Of a stretch of 64,000 nt of DNA, positions 22,201 through 32,112 are shown one piece after another. Within the stretch, counting starts at the first letter, position 1, and each line of letters starts with the position of its first letter. A program made the position numbers and the translations under genes. Origin of the DNA: Penium margaritaceum (lineage: Eukaryota > Streptophyta > Zygnematophyceae > Desmidiales > Peniaceae); NCBI GenBank assembly GCA_023375785.1, contig SZWC01002438.1:84865-148864 (forward strand). Reading direction: 5' to 3'. The notes beneath the pieces are model-generated. The model made no database searches. It had not been told where the DNA came from and saw only the letters and a program-made list of their open reading frames with translations.

Positions 22201-22740
22201 GGCTGAGATTGTGCCGGCAACCTAGGGAGCGACACTGCTCAAGCGTGGAACCTACGGGCTTGACTTTGGCACGAACCACCACTCTTCAAGGGAGAAGGAT
22301 GGGTTTATCTCCATTGGGTATACTGAATGTCGCTTCAAGTGTGCCAAGGGCAGCCTTGTCCATGCGCAAGGCGAGGGAGATGAGTTGATGAGCATCAACT
22401 TGAACGGTGCTGAAAAAGACTTGAAGCTAGAGAATGTTGACTACATGGCGTCTTTTGCGGCAAAGCTCTTGTCAGTGTCCAAAATCACGGACCCCATGTC
22501 GGTCGTCTTCACGGAGGAGGAGGCTGTGATTGTCAAGAACAAGGACATCAAGATCTCCTATCCCAAGGAGAGTCTCGTCGCACAGGTCCCAAGAGTTGAT
22601 GGGCTCTACGTACTGCAGACCAAACCCCTTGAAAGTACAAATGAGGGATATGCGGCGGTTGAAGAGCCCAAGTCTCCAAAGCCACATGTTGCACCACAAG
22701 TTGTAACCGTGGCGGCCAACTCCACCAACACAGATGTCGA
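22201..22740 (+). pseudogene. B2 protease
   Basis: KRGTYGLDFGTNHHSSREKDGFISI carries the active-site triplet as Asp-Phe-Gly (22262-22270); B3 has the same change, while B4, C1 and E1 keep Asp-Ser-Gly. Downstream are ADGLYVLQTKP and the flap region (FAAKLLSVSKI). The open frame 22385-22795 runs through to the GAG-pre-integrase motif ELWHRRFGHVANSTLQAM. Confidence 0.83.
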
Positions 22741-24030
22741 GCTATGGCACAGGCGGTTTGGCCATGTGGCCAACAGCACACTGCAAGCTATGTAGCAGCA
22801 CGAACTGGTTCATGGGATGGAGGGATGCAAGGCCAAGGATGAGGGAAAGTGCAAAACGTTGTATGAGCCATGCCTCCAAGGCAAGGAAAAGAGAAAGCCC
22901 TTTTAGAGTAATGGGCAACGTGCGGCAGCAATCTTGGACCTTATTCACTATGATGTATGCGGACCATTCCGCACCCCTTCGAACAGCGGCAGCAAGTATT
23001 TCTTCACCTTCATCGATGACCACAGTCGCAAGATGTGGATCTACTTCCTCAAGACAAAGGAAGAGATCAAGGAGAAGCTGCAAGTGTTTGTCGTGATGGT
23101 AAAGCGGCAGACAAGCAAGAAGGTCAAGGCACTGTGCACGGACAATGGTGGTCAATACGAGGCCTGCAAAGGCTGGTTGAGCCAACACGACATCAACCAC
23201 TAGACCACCACGCTTTACACCCCCCACAGTAATGGCGTTGATGAGCGGATGAACCAGACTATCTTCGACATGACACAAAGTATGCTCTTCCACGCCCTCC
23301 CACCTCTCTTTTGGGCTGAAGCTGCAAGAACAACTTACTACCTTTTGAAACTCACTCCAGCAGTCGTGCTCGAAGGCCTGGTAAGAAGCAGTAAGAGAAG
23401 CAGCTTAGGATACCACAGGAGGCTTGGTCAGGGAAGAAGCCAGATACCTCACACTTGAGGGTCTTTGGCTGTAATGCGTGGGCAAAGGTCCAAGTAGGAG
23501 ATGTAAGTGGCAAGCTCGATACACGCGCTCGTAAGTGTGTAATGGTTGGATATGACACTGCACACAAGGCAAACAAGCTGTAGGACCAAGCGGCTGGAAA
23601 GCTCATAAGGAGCCGAGATGTCGAGTTTGATGAAAAGACGTTGGCAAGGGAGAGTCGCTGGACCTTGTCCATGCTCCTAAATCAGGAGATTGGGTTTTGT
23701 TACTCGAGTCAGGTGATCAGGCACCTAAAAACTGGCAGATGGTGCCAGTGAAGAATGGTGTTCCAGGGAGAGTGGATGTGCAGGCAGACACAACAACGGA
23801 CTCTGACATTGAGTCTGAGTCGTCCGAGGCCTCTGAGTTGGACTCTGAGGCCGGTGGCTTTTCCTTAAATAGCTGATCACTGCAAATGCAGGAGCAGTAG
23901 GAGCAACTAATCCTTGAAGCACCACCAGCAACACTCTGGCGTAGTATGTGCCAGAAGAAACCTTTGTCTAAGTACGATGCTGAGATTACGAAATGGACCA
24001 GACTCAGCTGGTCATGCTTGGCTCAGGGAG
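22741..24030 (+). pseudogene. B2 integrase and linker
   Basis: His pair in WHRRFGHV (22744 on), Cys region around 22860, then a 90-codon open core (22934-23203). The core has the first Asp (LIHYDVCGPFRTPS), FIDDHSRKMWIYFLKTKEEI and the second Asp in CTDNGGQYEACKGWL. The Glu is in NGVDERMNQTIFDMTQSM (about 23230). C-terminal RSRDVEFDEK lies near 23610, an acidic linker at 23780-23870, and the RT start (WTRLSWSCLAQ) just before the break at about 24030. Confidence 0.84.
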
Positions 24031-24745
24031 AGAGCTTGATTTGCGGTCATGCGCACTCTGGATCTCGAGGAATATGATGCCCCCTCGAGATTAGACATCT
24101 AGAAGCACTCCAGTATGGCCTCCTTGAACTTTTACAGAGCAGACATGCTGTTGGAAAGGAGGAGCATGTCATCCACATGCACAATGATGATGAGCACCTC
24201 ATGACCATGCTGCCAGCGATAGACATTGTAGTCACACTCGCTCCGCTTAAACCCCATGCACTGCAGTGCCACATCCAATTTCTGGTTCCAAGTACGGGAT
24301 GCTTGCTTGAGGCTGCACATCGACTTCTATAGCTTGCAAACCAAGTGCTCCAGGCCATCCATGACGAATCCATCCGGCTGCTCCATGTAGATTTCATCCT
24401 CTAGGTCACCGTTCAAGAAAGTTGTCTAGACATCCATGTGGTGAATCTTGAAGTCCTCTGCTGCTACATAAGAAAAGAGCATGTGCACAGAGGCAAACTT
24501 TGCAACAGGAGCAAAAATTTCTGTGTAATCGATGCCTTCCTGCTCCGAATAGCCCTTGGCGACCAGCCTCGCTTTGTACTTTTCAAGGTTGCCATCAATG
24601 CCCCTCTTCTTCTTGAATACCTACTTGGACTTGATAACCTTGCGTCCACGTGGATGCTCAGTCAGCTCCCACGTACCGTTGTCGAGCTGCGACTCTATCT
24701 CCTGCTACACAGCTTGTGTCCAATCTACCACCCAAAATTTCTATG
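24031..24745 (-). pseudogene. A4: minus-strand family A reverse transcriptase fragment
   Basis: Isolated RT piece of a family A element. From 24740 leftwards the minus strand reads the RVT_2 start (DWTQAV), KVIKSK, VFKKKRGIDGNLEKYKARLVAKGYSEQEGIDYTE, HHMDV, FLNGDLEDEIYMEQPDGFVMDG, LKQASRTWNQKLDVALQCMGF and the catalytic HVDDM (Tyr to His) near 24175. Several stops interrupt it. No LTR is attached, and the two ends join B2 and a B5 leader, so it is a rearranged scrap. Confidence 0.85.
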
Positions 24746-24877
24746 TGCCAACAATCAACCTTAGAGCTAAATGAGTAGATGTAGCAGATGGAGCAATTGT
24801 ACATTGAAAAATAGAAAGGACAAGAGAATACAAGGAAGTGTGCCTTTCAAGAGGGTAGTGTGAGCCCATGACCCTTT
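24746..24877 (-). mobile_element. B5: leader and primer site of a minus-strand group B element
   Basis: About 130 bp matching the leader of B6 (38400-38505), including GGACAAGAGA. A half-tRNA primer site lies at 24860-24873 (minus GGTCATGGGCTCAC). It belongs to an element whose body lay to the left and was lost; the LTR to its right served as its 5' LTR. Confidence 0.7.
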
Positions 24878-24995
24878 CACAATCGGCTTGATGTACCAGA
24901 CTAGGAAATAAGGCCTATACAACGGAACTAGCGCTCCACTCTTGTAATTTCAACTAGGAGGAAACATTATCATGAAAATCAAGGTTCCACACTTA
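24878..24995 (-). repeat. Minus-strand B LTR (I), part 1
   Basis: First piece of a B LTR split by B3. It continues at 30751-30991 and 32349-32731. The three pieces total about 750 bp, the family LTR length. Confidence 0.8.
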
Positions 24996-25000
24996 CCAGT

Positions 25001-25752
25001 TATTGACCTGATATGCCCCTTGTCCATAGCTGACATTTGGATAAGCATAAGATAGACTTGGCATACATTGCTCCCTTCGAGTAAGTCCCATAAATCAGGT
25101 CCAAATAGACAAGGCATGTACTACTCTTTCCGAGTAAATCCACTTTGTCTAAACTGGATAGTATAGGGAGCAAACACTACTCAGGACAACTCCTTTTGGA
25201 TCAGATGTTCTAGAGGTGGTCTCTACAGCGAGAGGTTATTTGGTCAAATCCGAGCCCAGAGACTGTTTTTCTTTGTGACCAAAAGGAGAACAAGAAGATT
25301 CTGAAAGATGTCTTAGAACATTCCAAGGTCCATCCTTATGGCTGGAAGCACTTATGGGTCACAGAGAGTGCAATGTGGAGAGGGAGGATAATGCAATCCA
25401 GATTGCCCCCAAAGTGGCTCATCCAAGGAGCCACTACGCGCCTAGGCTAGAGGCTGACACGAGGGCAATAAGTACCTTTCACTTGACCTAACCTTTGAGA
25501 CTCCTCACAAAGTAACTTACCAAAGGCAAACACTAAAAACAAATAGTTGGTATAAGCCCTAGGAGTGAGCTCCTCACGTGGAAGTAACCAAGTGCTAAGG
25601 ACAAAGTGTAAGAAAGTGATGCCTATGAACTGCTCCGTGTGTAATCATGATTGTGAGGGTGATATCTCCTCCAAGTTGCAACACTAAGAGCGGACGACAA
25701 GTGCCATTATGTCAGCCTTGTTTTCTAGTCCATTGCCTTAGGCTAGTTGACA
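25001..25752 (+). repeat. B3 5' LTR
   Basis: 752-bp LTR from TATTGACCTGATATG (TG start mutated) to TTGACA. Confidence 0.9.
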
Positions 25753-25755
25753 AAG

Positions 25756-25769
25756 GGTTATGGGCCCAC
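25756..25769 (+). promoter_or_regulatory. B3 primer-binding site, half-tRNA type
   Basis: GGTTATGGGCCCAC, a perfect complement to the initiator tRNA-Met anticodon arm (GUGGGCCCAUAACC), three bases after the LTR. It is the best preserved copy of this site in the window. Confidence 0.88.
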
Positions 25770-26139
25770 CCTGACTAGTTGCAAGGCACGCTTCTGTGCG
25801 CTCTCTTGTCCTCTCTATCTTGTTGTGCACATCAGCTTCATCAGTTTCATCTATTCCATCTCCTTCATCAGCTCCAACTACGAGCATTCACCAAACAAGG
25901 GCCAAGGACAAACTCTATCCTTGGAGGTACGACCCTCGGACCCTAACAAGGATAAGCTCTGCCCTTGGAGGCACGATCGTAGGTTTGCTAGAATGCATTC
26001 TTATCTTCTTGCTGGTGATCAACAGCTAATGGATAAGAAACAGATCTGCAACTTCTAAATAGATTGCAGACAATAGCTTACATCTGCCTACATTGGCCAA
26101 AAAAAAGCAGAGAAGCAGAGAGGCAAAGGAAGTAGTATG

Positions 26140-26720
26140 ATGATGCCTAAGACGCTTAGTCTTGAGCAGGTCAATGGTGGCATGTCAATGTTCATAGGAA
26201 ATAGTAGGGCTCTAAGGGTGTAAACAAGTCTAAACTCTCGAGTCTCATCCCAGACTTGGACTCGCGAGTCCGAGTCTAGGTCTAGTCTCGGATTCGCAAG
26301 TCTGGACTGAGACTCGTGAGTCCGATGTACTTAGACTCGCGAGTCCAATGAAAAAAAATCACGTGTCTCTGGAAGAACTGACAAGCAAAGAACCATTTCT
26401 TCTCTTCTATTCACATTTTTTGTGCCTAATGTCATCAAGCATGCATATAAATGAATGAAATGGGTCCGTTGAGTAACATTTCTTGGATTTTAGCCTTGTG
26501 ACTACAGCCTTTTATCCCGTCTATAATTTAACGAGAGCTCCTCCTAGAATCACGAGTTTGAGTTGAGTCTGGGACCGTGGACTTAGACTCGCAAGTCTGG
26601 GTGTGGAGTCAGACTCGTGAGTCTCAGTTTTTAGTGAACACCCTTAGAGGGCTTCCAATAAGGAATAAGGAGATCATGGTGGTAGCAACGAGGACAAAAC
26701 AGAGGGTACAAAGGAGTTGA
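26140..26720 (+). pseudogene. B3 gag, internally deleted and MITE-interrupted
   Basis: The start matches B2 (LEQVNGGMSMFIG, about 26160-26200). The sequence then jumps to the segment just after the zinc knuckle (GGAGATCATGGTGG, about 26670). About 700 bp of gag present in B2 are missing, including capsid and knuckle, and the MITE occupies the join. No functional gag can be encoded. Confidence 0.82.
26205..26654. mobile_element. hAT-like MITE inside B3
   Basis: 434-bp element (26213-26646) with short terminal inverted repeats TAAGGGTGTAAACA and, on the other strand, TAAGGGTGTTCACTA. The flanks form an imperfect 8-bp duplication, TAGGGCTC (26205-26212) and GAGGGCTT (26647-26654), 6 of 8 matching. 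TIR type and duplication length fit the hAT superfamily. The interior has no ORF, but both ends carry at least six copies of a 12-bp palindrome, GACTCGCGAGTC and one-step variants (26259, 26291, 26311, 26334, 26586, 26612). Confidence 0.82.
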
Positions 26721-27280
26721 CAAACACGATGACTAAGAGCGTGCCAATAACAAAGGGAGCGGCACTAGTCAAGTATGGAGTCTATGGGCTTGACTTTGGC
26801 ATAAATAACCACTCTTCAAGGGAGAAGGATGGGTTCATCTCCATTGGAGACAATGACCATTGTTTGAGGTGTGCCAACGGTAGCCTTGTCCATATGCAAG
26901 ACGAGAGAAATAAGTTGATTAGCATCAATGTGAACGGTGATGCAAAACACTTCGAGCTTGACAACGTCATCTACATGCCGTGTTTTGCGGCAAACTTCTT
27001 GTCGGTGTCCAAAATTACACCACAACATGACAGCTATCTTTGCGGAGGTAGAAGCCGTGATTGTTAGGCTGAAGGACACCAAGATCTCCTATCCCAAGGA
27101 GAGACTTGCTGCACAAGTCCCAAGAGTTGATGGGCTTTACATATTGTACACCAAGCCCAATGAGAGTTCACATGAGAGATATGCAGTGGTTCAAGAGCCA
27201 AAGTCTCCAAAGCCTAATGTTGTACCACCAGCCGTCACCATGACGGCCAATTCCACCAAAGGCACAACTACTGAGCTGTG
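26721..27280 (+). pseudogene. B3 protease
   Basis: 116-codon open stretch (26717-27067) with KYGVYGLDFGINNHSSREKDGFISIGD. The active triplet is Asp-Phe-Gly (26792-26800), as in B2. The flap region (YMPCFAANFLSVSKI) follows. A frameshift near 27030 moves the C-terminal part (KERLAAQVPRVDGLYILYTKP) to the next frame, which stays open to 27572. Confidence 0.83.
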
Positions 27281-28440
27281 GCACAGACTCTTTGGCCATG
27301 TGGCTGACAGTACACTACAAGCTAGTATGCAACACGAAGAGGTTCATGAAATAGAGGGATGCAAGGCCAAAGATGAGGGAAAGTGCATGAAGCTGTCTCA
27401 GCCATGCCTTCAAGGCAAGGGAAAGAGAAAGCCCTTTAAGGATAATGGACAACGTGTGGCAGAAATCTTGAACCTGATTAGCTCACATGTGTGTGGACCA
27501 CTTTCAAATCCTTCAAATGACAGCAGCAAGTACTTTGTGACCTACATTGATGACCATAGCTACAAGATATAGATCTACTTCCTCAAGACAAAAGGAGAGG
27601 TCAAGGAGAAGCTACAAGAGTTTGTCGCCATGGTAGAGCAGTACACGAGCAAGAAGGTCAAGACACAGCGCACAGACAATGGTGGTGAGTACAAGGCATA
27701 CAAAGGCGGGTTGACCAAACACGGCATCAATCTCGAGACCACCACGCCTTACACCCTACGCAATGGCGTTGCAAATGAGCCAGACTATCCTCAGCATGAC
27801 ACAAAGCATGCTCTTTGACACCAAACTCCCATCTCGCTTTTGGACTTAAGGTATAAGCACTGCTTGATACCTTGTGAATCTCAGTTTGGCATCCATGCTT
27901 AACAGACATGGCAAGAAATAACAAGAAAAGCAGCTGAGGACCCCACAAGAGGCTTGGTCATTGAAGAAACCAGATGCCTCACACTTAAGGGTTTTTTGCT
28001 CTACTTCCTGAGCAAAGATCTAAGGAAGAGAAGGAAGTGGCAAGCTCAATGTATGCACTTGTAAGTGTGTACTGGTTGGATACGATGTTGTACACAAGAC
28101 ATACAAGCTGTACAACTATGCAACTGGAACGTTCATCTGGAGCCGCGACGTTAAGTTCGATGAGAGAAAGCTTGGCAAGGAAGAGCTGGTGCATGCAGTC
28201 CATGCTCCAGAATCAGGAGAGTGAGTTGTATTGCTTGAGTCAGGTGATCAAGCACCTGATAATTGGAAGATGGTGCCTTTAAAGCGAGATGGTGGTAAGG
28301 CATGGAGAGTGGCTGTGCAGGCTGACACAACGACGGACTATAAAATTGAGTCTGAGTCATCTGAGGCCTCCGAGTTGAACTGTAAGGCCAGTGACTCTTC
28401 GTTGAACAATGGATCATTGGCATTGTAAGAGTAACAGAAG
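27281..28440 (+). pseudogene. B3 integrase
   Basis: HHCC start ELWHRLFGHVADSTLQ (27278 on), then CLQGKGKRKPF and the core: LISSHVCGPLSN, where the first catalytic Asp is His, FVTYIDDHSYKI then a stop. The second Asp is intact in QRTDNGGEYKAYKGGL (27630-27818). The Glu block reads NGVANEPDYP, so it is lost through a shift. C-terminal RDVKFDERKLGKEEL lies near 28150 and an acidic linker at 28330-28400. Confidence 0.83.
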
Positions 28441-28499
28441 CAACTTAGCCTTCAAGTACCACCAGCAACTCTCCTACGTAGTATGCGCTAGAAGAAACC

Positions 28500-29010
28500 T
28501 CCGCCTAAGTACGGTAAAATTGACAAGTAAAAGGCAAACGTTTTGCCAAAAGGGGTTTTCCTAGCGTGTAGGCTGACTACAAGGGGACCTTCACACCTGT
28601 TGTCACCTTTGCCTCCATCAGATCCATGTTGGGCATTATTATTGCACAGATCCCCTGGAGGTCCACCGGGTGGACATCAAGACAAGTTTCCTCTATGAGA
28701 AGCTTGAGAAAGAAGTGCTGCTGGAAGTACGTGAGGGAGTAAAAACTCCAAAGGATAAGTCTTACAAACTACATCAAGCACTCTAGAGGGTGAAATATGC
28801 CCTAAGGATGTGGTACAAGGAGATGGATGGCTTCATGGCCAACCTTCCCTTCACACACTACCCAAATGACCCTAGTATCTACGTGTGGGAGGATGACCAA
28901 GGCTTCATGCTGGTTGCACTTTACGTGGATGACCTGATCATTTACTTGTTGATAGTTGAGCTGTTGAACAAGCGAAAGAGAGATCTAAGCAACAGGGTTT
29001 AAGATGAAGG
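28500..29010 (+). pseudogene. B3 reverse transcriptase
   Basis: RT start region degenerate. Fragments of DIKTSFLYEKLEKEVLLEV lie near 28675, and an open 70-codon piece at 28790-29002 holds RMWYKEMDGFMANLPFTHYPNDPSIYVWEDDQGFMLVALYVDDLIIY with the YVDD catalytic block intact (28922-28933). The fingers-domain motif KARVVAKGF is largely destroyed. Confidence 0.8.
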
Positions 29011-29905
29011 ACATGGATCCTCTCAAAATCTACATTAGGAGAGCCGTCCACCGTAATCAAGCAATAGGTGCCATCGAGCAGAACCAGACCAAGTACATCA
29101 TGGAAGTCCTCAATCGCTACAACATGGAGGACTGCAAGCCCATCAGCACACCCATGGCAATAGACATCAAGGTCTCCTTCTCCATGAGCCCTAGCATGGA
29201 AGCAAAACAGTGTTACATGAAGAGATTTTCCTACGAGTCTATTGTTGGCAGCCTCATGCATGCCATGGTAGGAACACGTCCTGACATTTCCTATGCTCTG
29301 AGACAAATGAGCAGGTTTGTGGCAGATCCAGGGCTACAGCACCGGCAAGCACTAGAGTGCATCATTTGCTATCTACAAGAGACACAATACATGGGACTCT
29401 AGTGTGGAGGCCAAGAGAGATCTGGCCCACTACGGCTCGTGTGCTACGGACGGCAACAGGGGAGGAAGAATTGATGAAAGAAAGTCCACCTTAGGCTTCG
29501 TCTGCCTCTTGAACGGTGTGACACTCTCTTAGACAAGCAAAAAGTAAGATTGTGTTTCCCTTTCTACCGCTTAAGGATAGTACATTGCTCTGTTAGAAGC
29601 ATGCAAGGAGACACAGTGGCTTGGCAGCTTGCTTGCTGAGATGAAACTGCCACAGACACAAGCAACAGCGGTCCGCATTGACAACAAGGGTGCCATGAAA
29701 TTCACAAAGGATAACTTTATCTCCCGATGGACAAAGCACATTGACATCAGATACCACTACTCACGGGACCTGGTTGCAAAAGAGGTTTTGTACCTAGAAT
29801 ACATAGAGATCAAGAAGATGCTCGCAGATTGCATGGCCAAGGCGCTTGTTAGCAATTTGCATTCCGCGGATACTTGAGTTATCGGTATGGTCAACGCAAC
29901 CAACG
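29004..29905 (+). pseudogene. B3 RNase H
   Basis: The 132-codon stretch 29004-29402 covers the connection (NQTKYIMEVLNRYNMEDCKPISTPM, SLMHAMVGTRPDISYALRQM). The first Asp block (about 29440) is frame-broken. 29629-29877 carries VRIDNKGAMKFTKDN and TKHIDIRYHYSRDLVAKEVLYLEYIEIKKMLADCMAKAL. It ends with VNATNED before the LTR, parallel to B1. Confidence 0.82.
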
Positions 29906-29975
29906 AAGACTAAGACCAAGACAGTTGGAGAGAGAAGATTCCTAATAGTTAGTAGACAAAGGTGCAAGGAAGACT

Positions 29976-30745
29976 TCGTTGATTTGCTATGCGCCTTGTC
30001 CACACCTAACATTTGGACAGGACAAGAAAGACTAGGCATGCACTACTCCCTTGGAGTAAGTTGCTTATGTCTGGTCCAGATCAAGAAGGCATGTACTGCT
30101 CCATGTTAGCAAGTCCCCTTGGTCTAAACTGGATGTTATAGCCAGCAAACACTACCTAGGACAACTCCTTGTGGCTCAGACGTTCTAGAGTTATTCTCCA
30201 GAGCGAGAGGTCATTAGGTTGAATCCCACCTGAGTGATCAATTTTCTTTGTGACCAAAATGGGGACAAGAAGTTTACAAACAATATCTTAGAACATTTGA
30301 AGGTCATTCCTGGTGGCGGGTGCTACTTAGCGGTCACAGAGAGCACCATGTAGGCACATGGGATGATGCAATCTAGGTTGTCCCCAAAGTGGCTCATCAA
30401 CGAAGTCACTGTGCGCCTAGGCTAGAGGCTGGCAAAAGGACAACAAGTACTTGTCAGTTGCGTGTGAATCAATATAATTCTTACCTTTGAGACTCCTGGA
30501 AGAGTTGTCTACCACAGGTACATACTAAAGAAGCTTTGGTTAGTCTAAGCCCTAGGAGTTAGCTCCTTGCATGAAAGCAGTCAGGTGCTAAGGATACAGT
30601 ACAAGGAAGAGATTCCTATGAACTGCTCAGTATGGAACCATGATTCTTAGGGTGATTTCTCCTCCTAGTTATAATACTAGGAGTAGACCGCAATTGCCAT
30701 TATGTCAGCCTTGTTTTCTTGTCCGTTGTCTCAAGCCGGCTGACA
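29976..30745 (+). repeat. B3 3' LTR
   Basis: About 770 bp from TCGTTGATTTGC (start degenerate) to CTGACA. The purine tract AAGGAAGA precedes it (29966-29973). It is followed by CCAGT. Confidence 0.87.
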
Positions 30746-30750
30746 CCAGT

Positions 30751-30991
30751 TCCTAGAAATCACTTCCCTACAGTGTTTCCTTCTCACCTTGTCACTTTTG
30801 TACGAAAAGCTAACTAGTGGAACTTTAACCAGCCATTTATTCTGGAGTGTCAATCTCTAGTAGAAAACTCAACTACCCATCTCAAATGTAGGAACTACAA
30901 TGAACTAGATGTACCTCACAGGCACTTATTGTCCTAGAGTCAGCCTCTAGCCTAGGCGCGTAGTGGCTCCATAGTGGGGCCACTTTAGGGT
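30751..30991 (-). repeat. Minus-strand B LTR (I), part 2
   Basis: Resumes the LTR interrupted by B3 (TCCTAGAAATCACTTCCC...) and runs to the 9-bp duplication of the MULE-like element. Confidence 0.82.
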
Positions 30992-31166
30992 TAATCTCAA
31001 GGGCCAAATAGCTTAGATACCCATAAAATACAAAGTGTGACTCTATCCGCCCGGTAACGAGAAAAAAAAACTCAAAAGCCCAGTCAAAAATCATGCTTGC
31101 TCATGGCATGTGTCGACGAGAAAGCATGTAAAAATCCTGCATGCGGGCATCGCTCCCACGGGAGAA

Positions 31167-31352
31167 TCGCGAGGGAGCGATGACTGCTTTGTTTTTTTTT
31201 CTTTTGTCATTCAAACCCCTGAGTTCAATCTAGGATTTTGTAGGTTTGGCGCGGGCTCCACCCACGCCAAGCATGAAGTCCTACATCAAACTGGGAGGTT
31301 TGTATGACAAAAAAAGAGAAAACAAAGAGGTCATTGCTCCCTCGCAATCGAG
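31167..31352. repeat. Inverted-repeat pair in the outer MULE-like element
   Basis: Arms of about 50-55 bp, 31167-31218 and 31295-31352 (core GCGAGGGAGCGATGAC and its complement), separated by about 77 bp. It could be a separate small foldback element or the internal inverted repeat of the outer copy. I saw no clear target duplication. Confidence 0.6.
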
Positions 31353-31552
31353 CGTAAATGCCCTTCTTTCGTTTTGGATATTTTTTTGTAAACGCAAACC
31401 TTTGATTTTACACATAAACCACATTCAATCCATACCCCAAATTACATTCAAGGTTTAAGGGTTTCGTTTTTGCGCGGGTACCTGTTGGACCCCGCGGTAG
31501 CGGGGCCCAGCAGGTTCCCTTTCAACGCATGGGGAGTCTTGAACTCCCCTCA

Positions 31553-32099
31553 AACTCTAAAGGGCTCGGTCACCATATGTCCAGTTTTCGGAACTATATA
31601 GCTCATTCGCCCGTCATCGTGCAAAAAATAACCCAGGTATCAATGGATCGTCGGAAATAACGCAGGTATCAACGCCGAGCGAGAAAGCAACCAGCCGCCC
31701 ATGAGGTAATAATTATTACTCATCCGCCAACGTTGAACAAAAAATACCTGAGGAACCCAGAAATGCTAAAACAAAGTCACGTTCTCGCCACATACCATGT
31801 AGCATTGATGCATGAGATGATTTTTGTCATTCACTATGTCTCAGACAAATGCACCATTGCAATTTTTTCCATGTCAGGTCCAAAACGCATGCTATGATCC
31901 AGCATGAAAAAAGGGATAGGCGGCAGGTTGATTTTGTTGCGGAGGCTGGGCGGATGGTTGCTTTTGTAATGCAAGGTGGGTGGATGGTTGCTTTTCTTCC
32001 AAACCACGAGCGGATCGTTACTTTTCTTCCGAACGACGGGCGGATGAGAGTCACACTTTGTGTTTTATGGGTATCTGAGCTATTTTACACAACTCTAAA
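31553..32099. mobile_element. MULE-like DNA element (inner, inverted copy)
   Basis: 529-bp element (31562-32090) flanked by the perfect 9-bp duplication AACTCTAAA (31553-31561, 32091-32099). Its left end (GGGCTCGGTCACCATATG) matches the right end of the outer copy in reverse. Its right end, read inward (AAATAGCTCAGATACCC), matches the outer left end. So it is the same family inserted head to tail in its own relative. It holds 30-bp subterminal tandem repeats and no long ORF. Confidence 0.78.
31919..32045. repeat. 30-bp tandem repeats next to a MULE-like terminus
   Basis: About four units with a 28-30-bp period, each beginning GCGGATGGTTGCTTTT or close to it, just inside the right end of the inner copy. 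An inverted match (AAAGCAACCAGCCGCCC, 31684-31700) lies near its left end. Candidate transposase-binding repeats. Confidence 0.7.
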
Positions 32100-32112
32100 C
32101 AAACCTCCCCCT

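Larger units (their letters stand above)
20185..24030 (+). mobile_element. Copia retrotransposon B2, 3' truncated
   Basis: Plus-strand group B element with 5' LTR, half-tRNA primer site, leader (20973-21336), gag, protease, integrase, acidic linker and the very start of RT. It stops at about 24030, where the sequence switches to a minus-strand family A RT fragment sharing AGAGCTTG at the join. RT, RNase H and 3' LTR are missing. Its 5' LTR cuts the A2 LTR. All coding regions are interrupted. Confidence 0.88.
24996..30750 (+). mobile_element. Copia retrotransposon B3, complete with TSD
   Basis: Plus-strand group B element (25001-30745) flanked by CCAGT at 24996-25000 and 30746-30750. It has both LTRs, half-tRNA primer site, a leader (25770-26150), a gag with most of the capsid region missing, protease, integrase, RT and RNase H. 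A 434-bp hAT-like MITE lies in what is left of gag. Its LTRs have diverged by about a fifth, so it is old. It sits in a minus-strand B LTR. Confidence 0.92.

Noticed and set aside
26205-26654. CRISPR-like array from repeated GACTCGCGAGTC
   Set aside because: Units are short palindromes with irregular spacing inside a TIR element in a plant-like genome; no spacer regularity or cas genes.
31009-32082. Tc1/mariner element with TA duplication
   Set aside because: The end-1 inverted pair is flanked by TA, but 9-bp duplications further out fit both insertion events and all four ends better.
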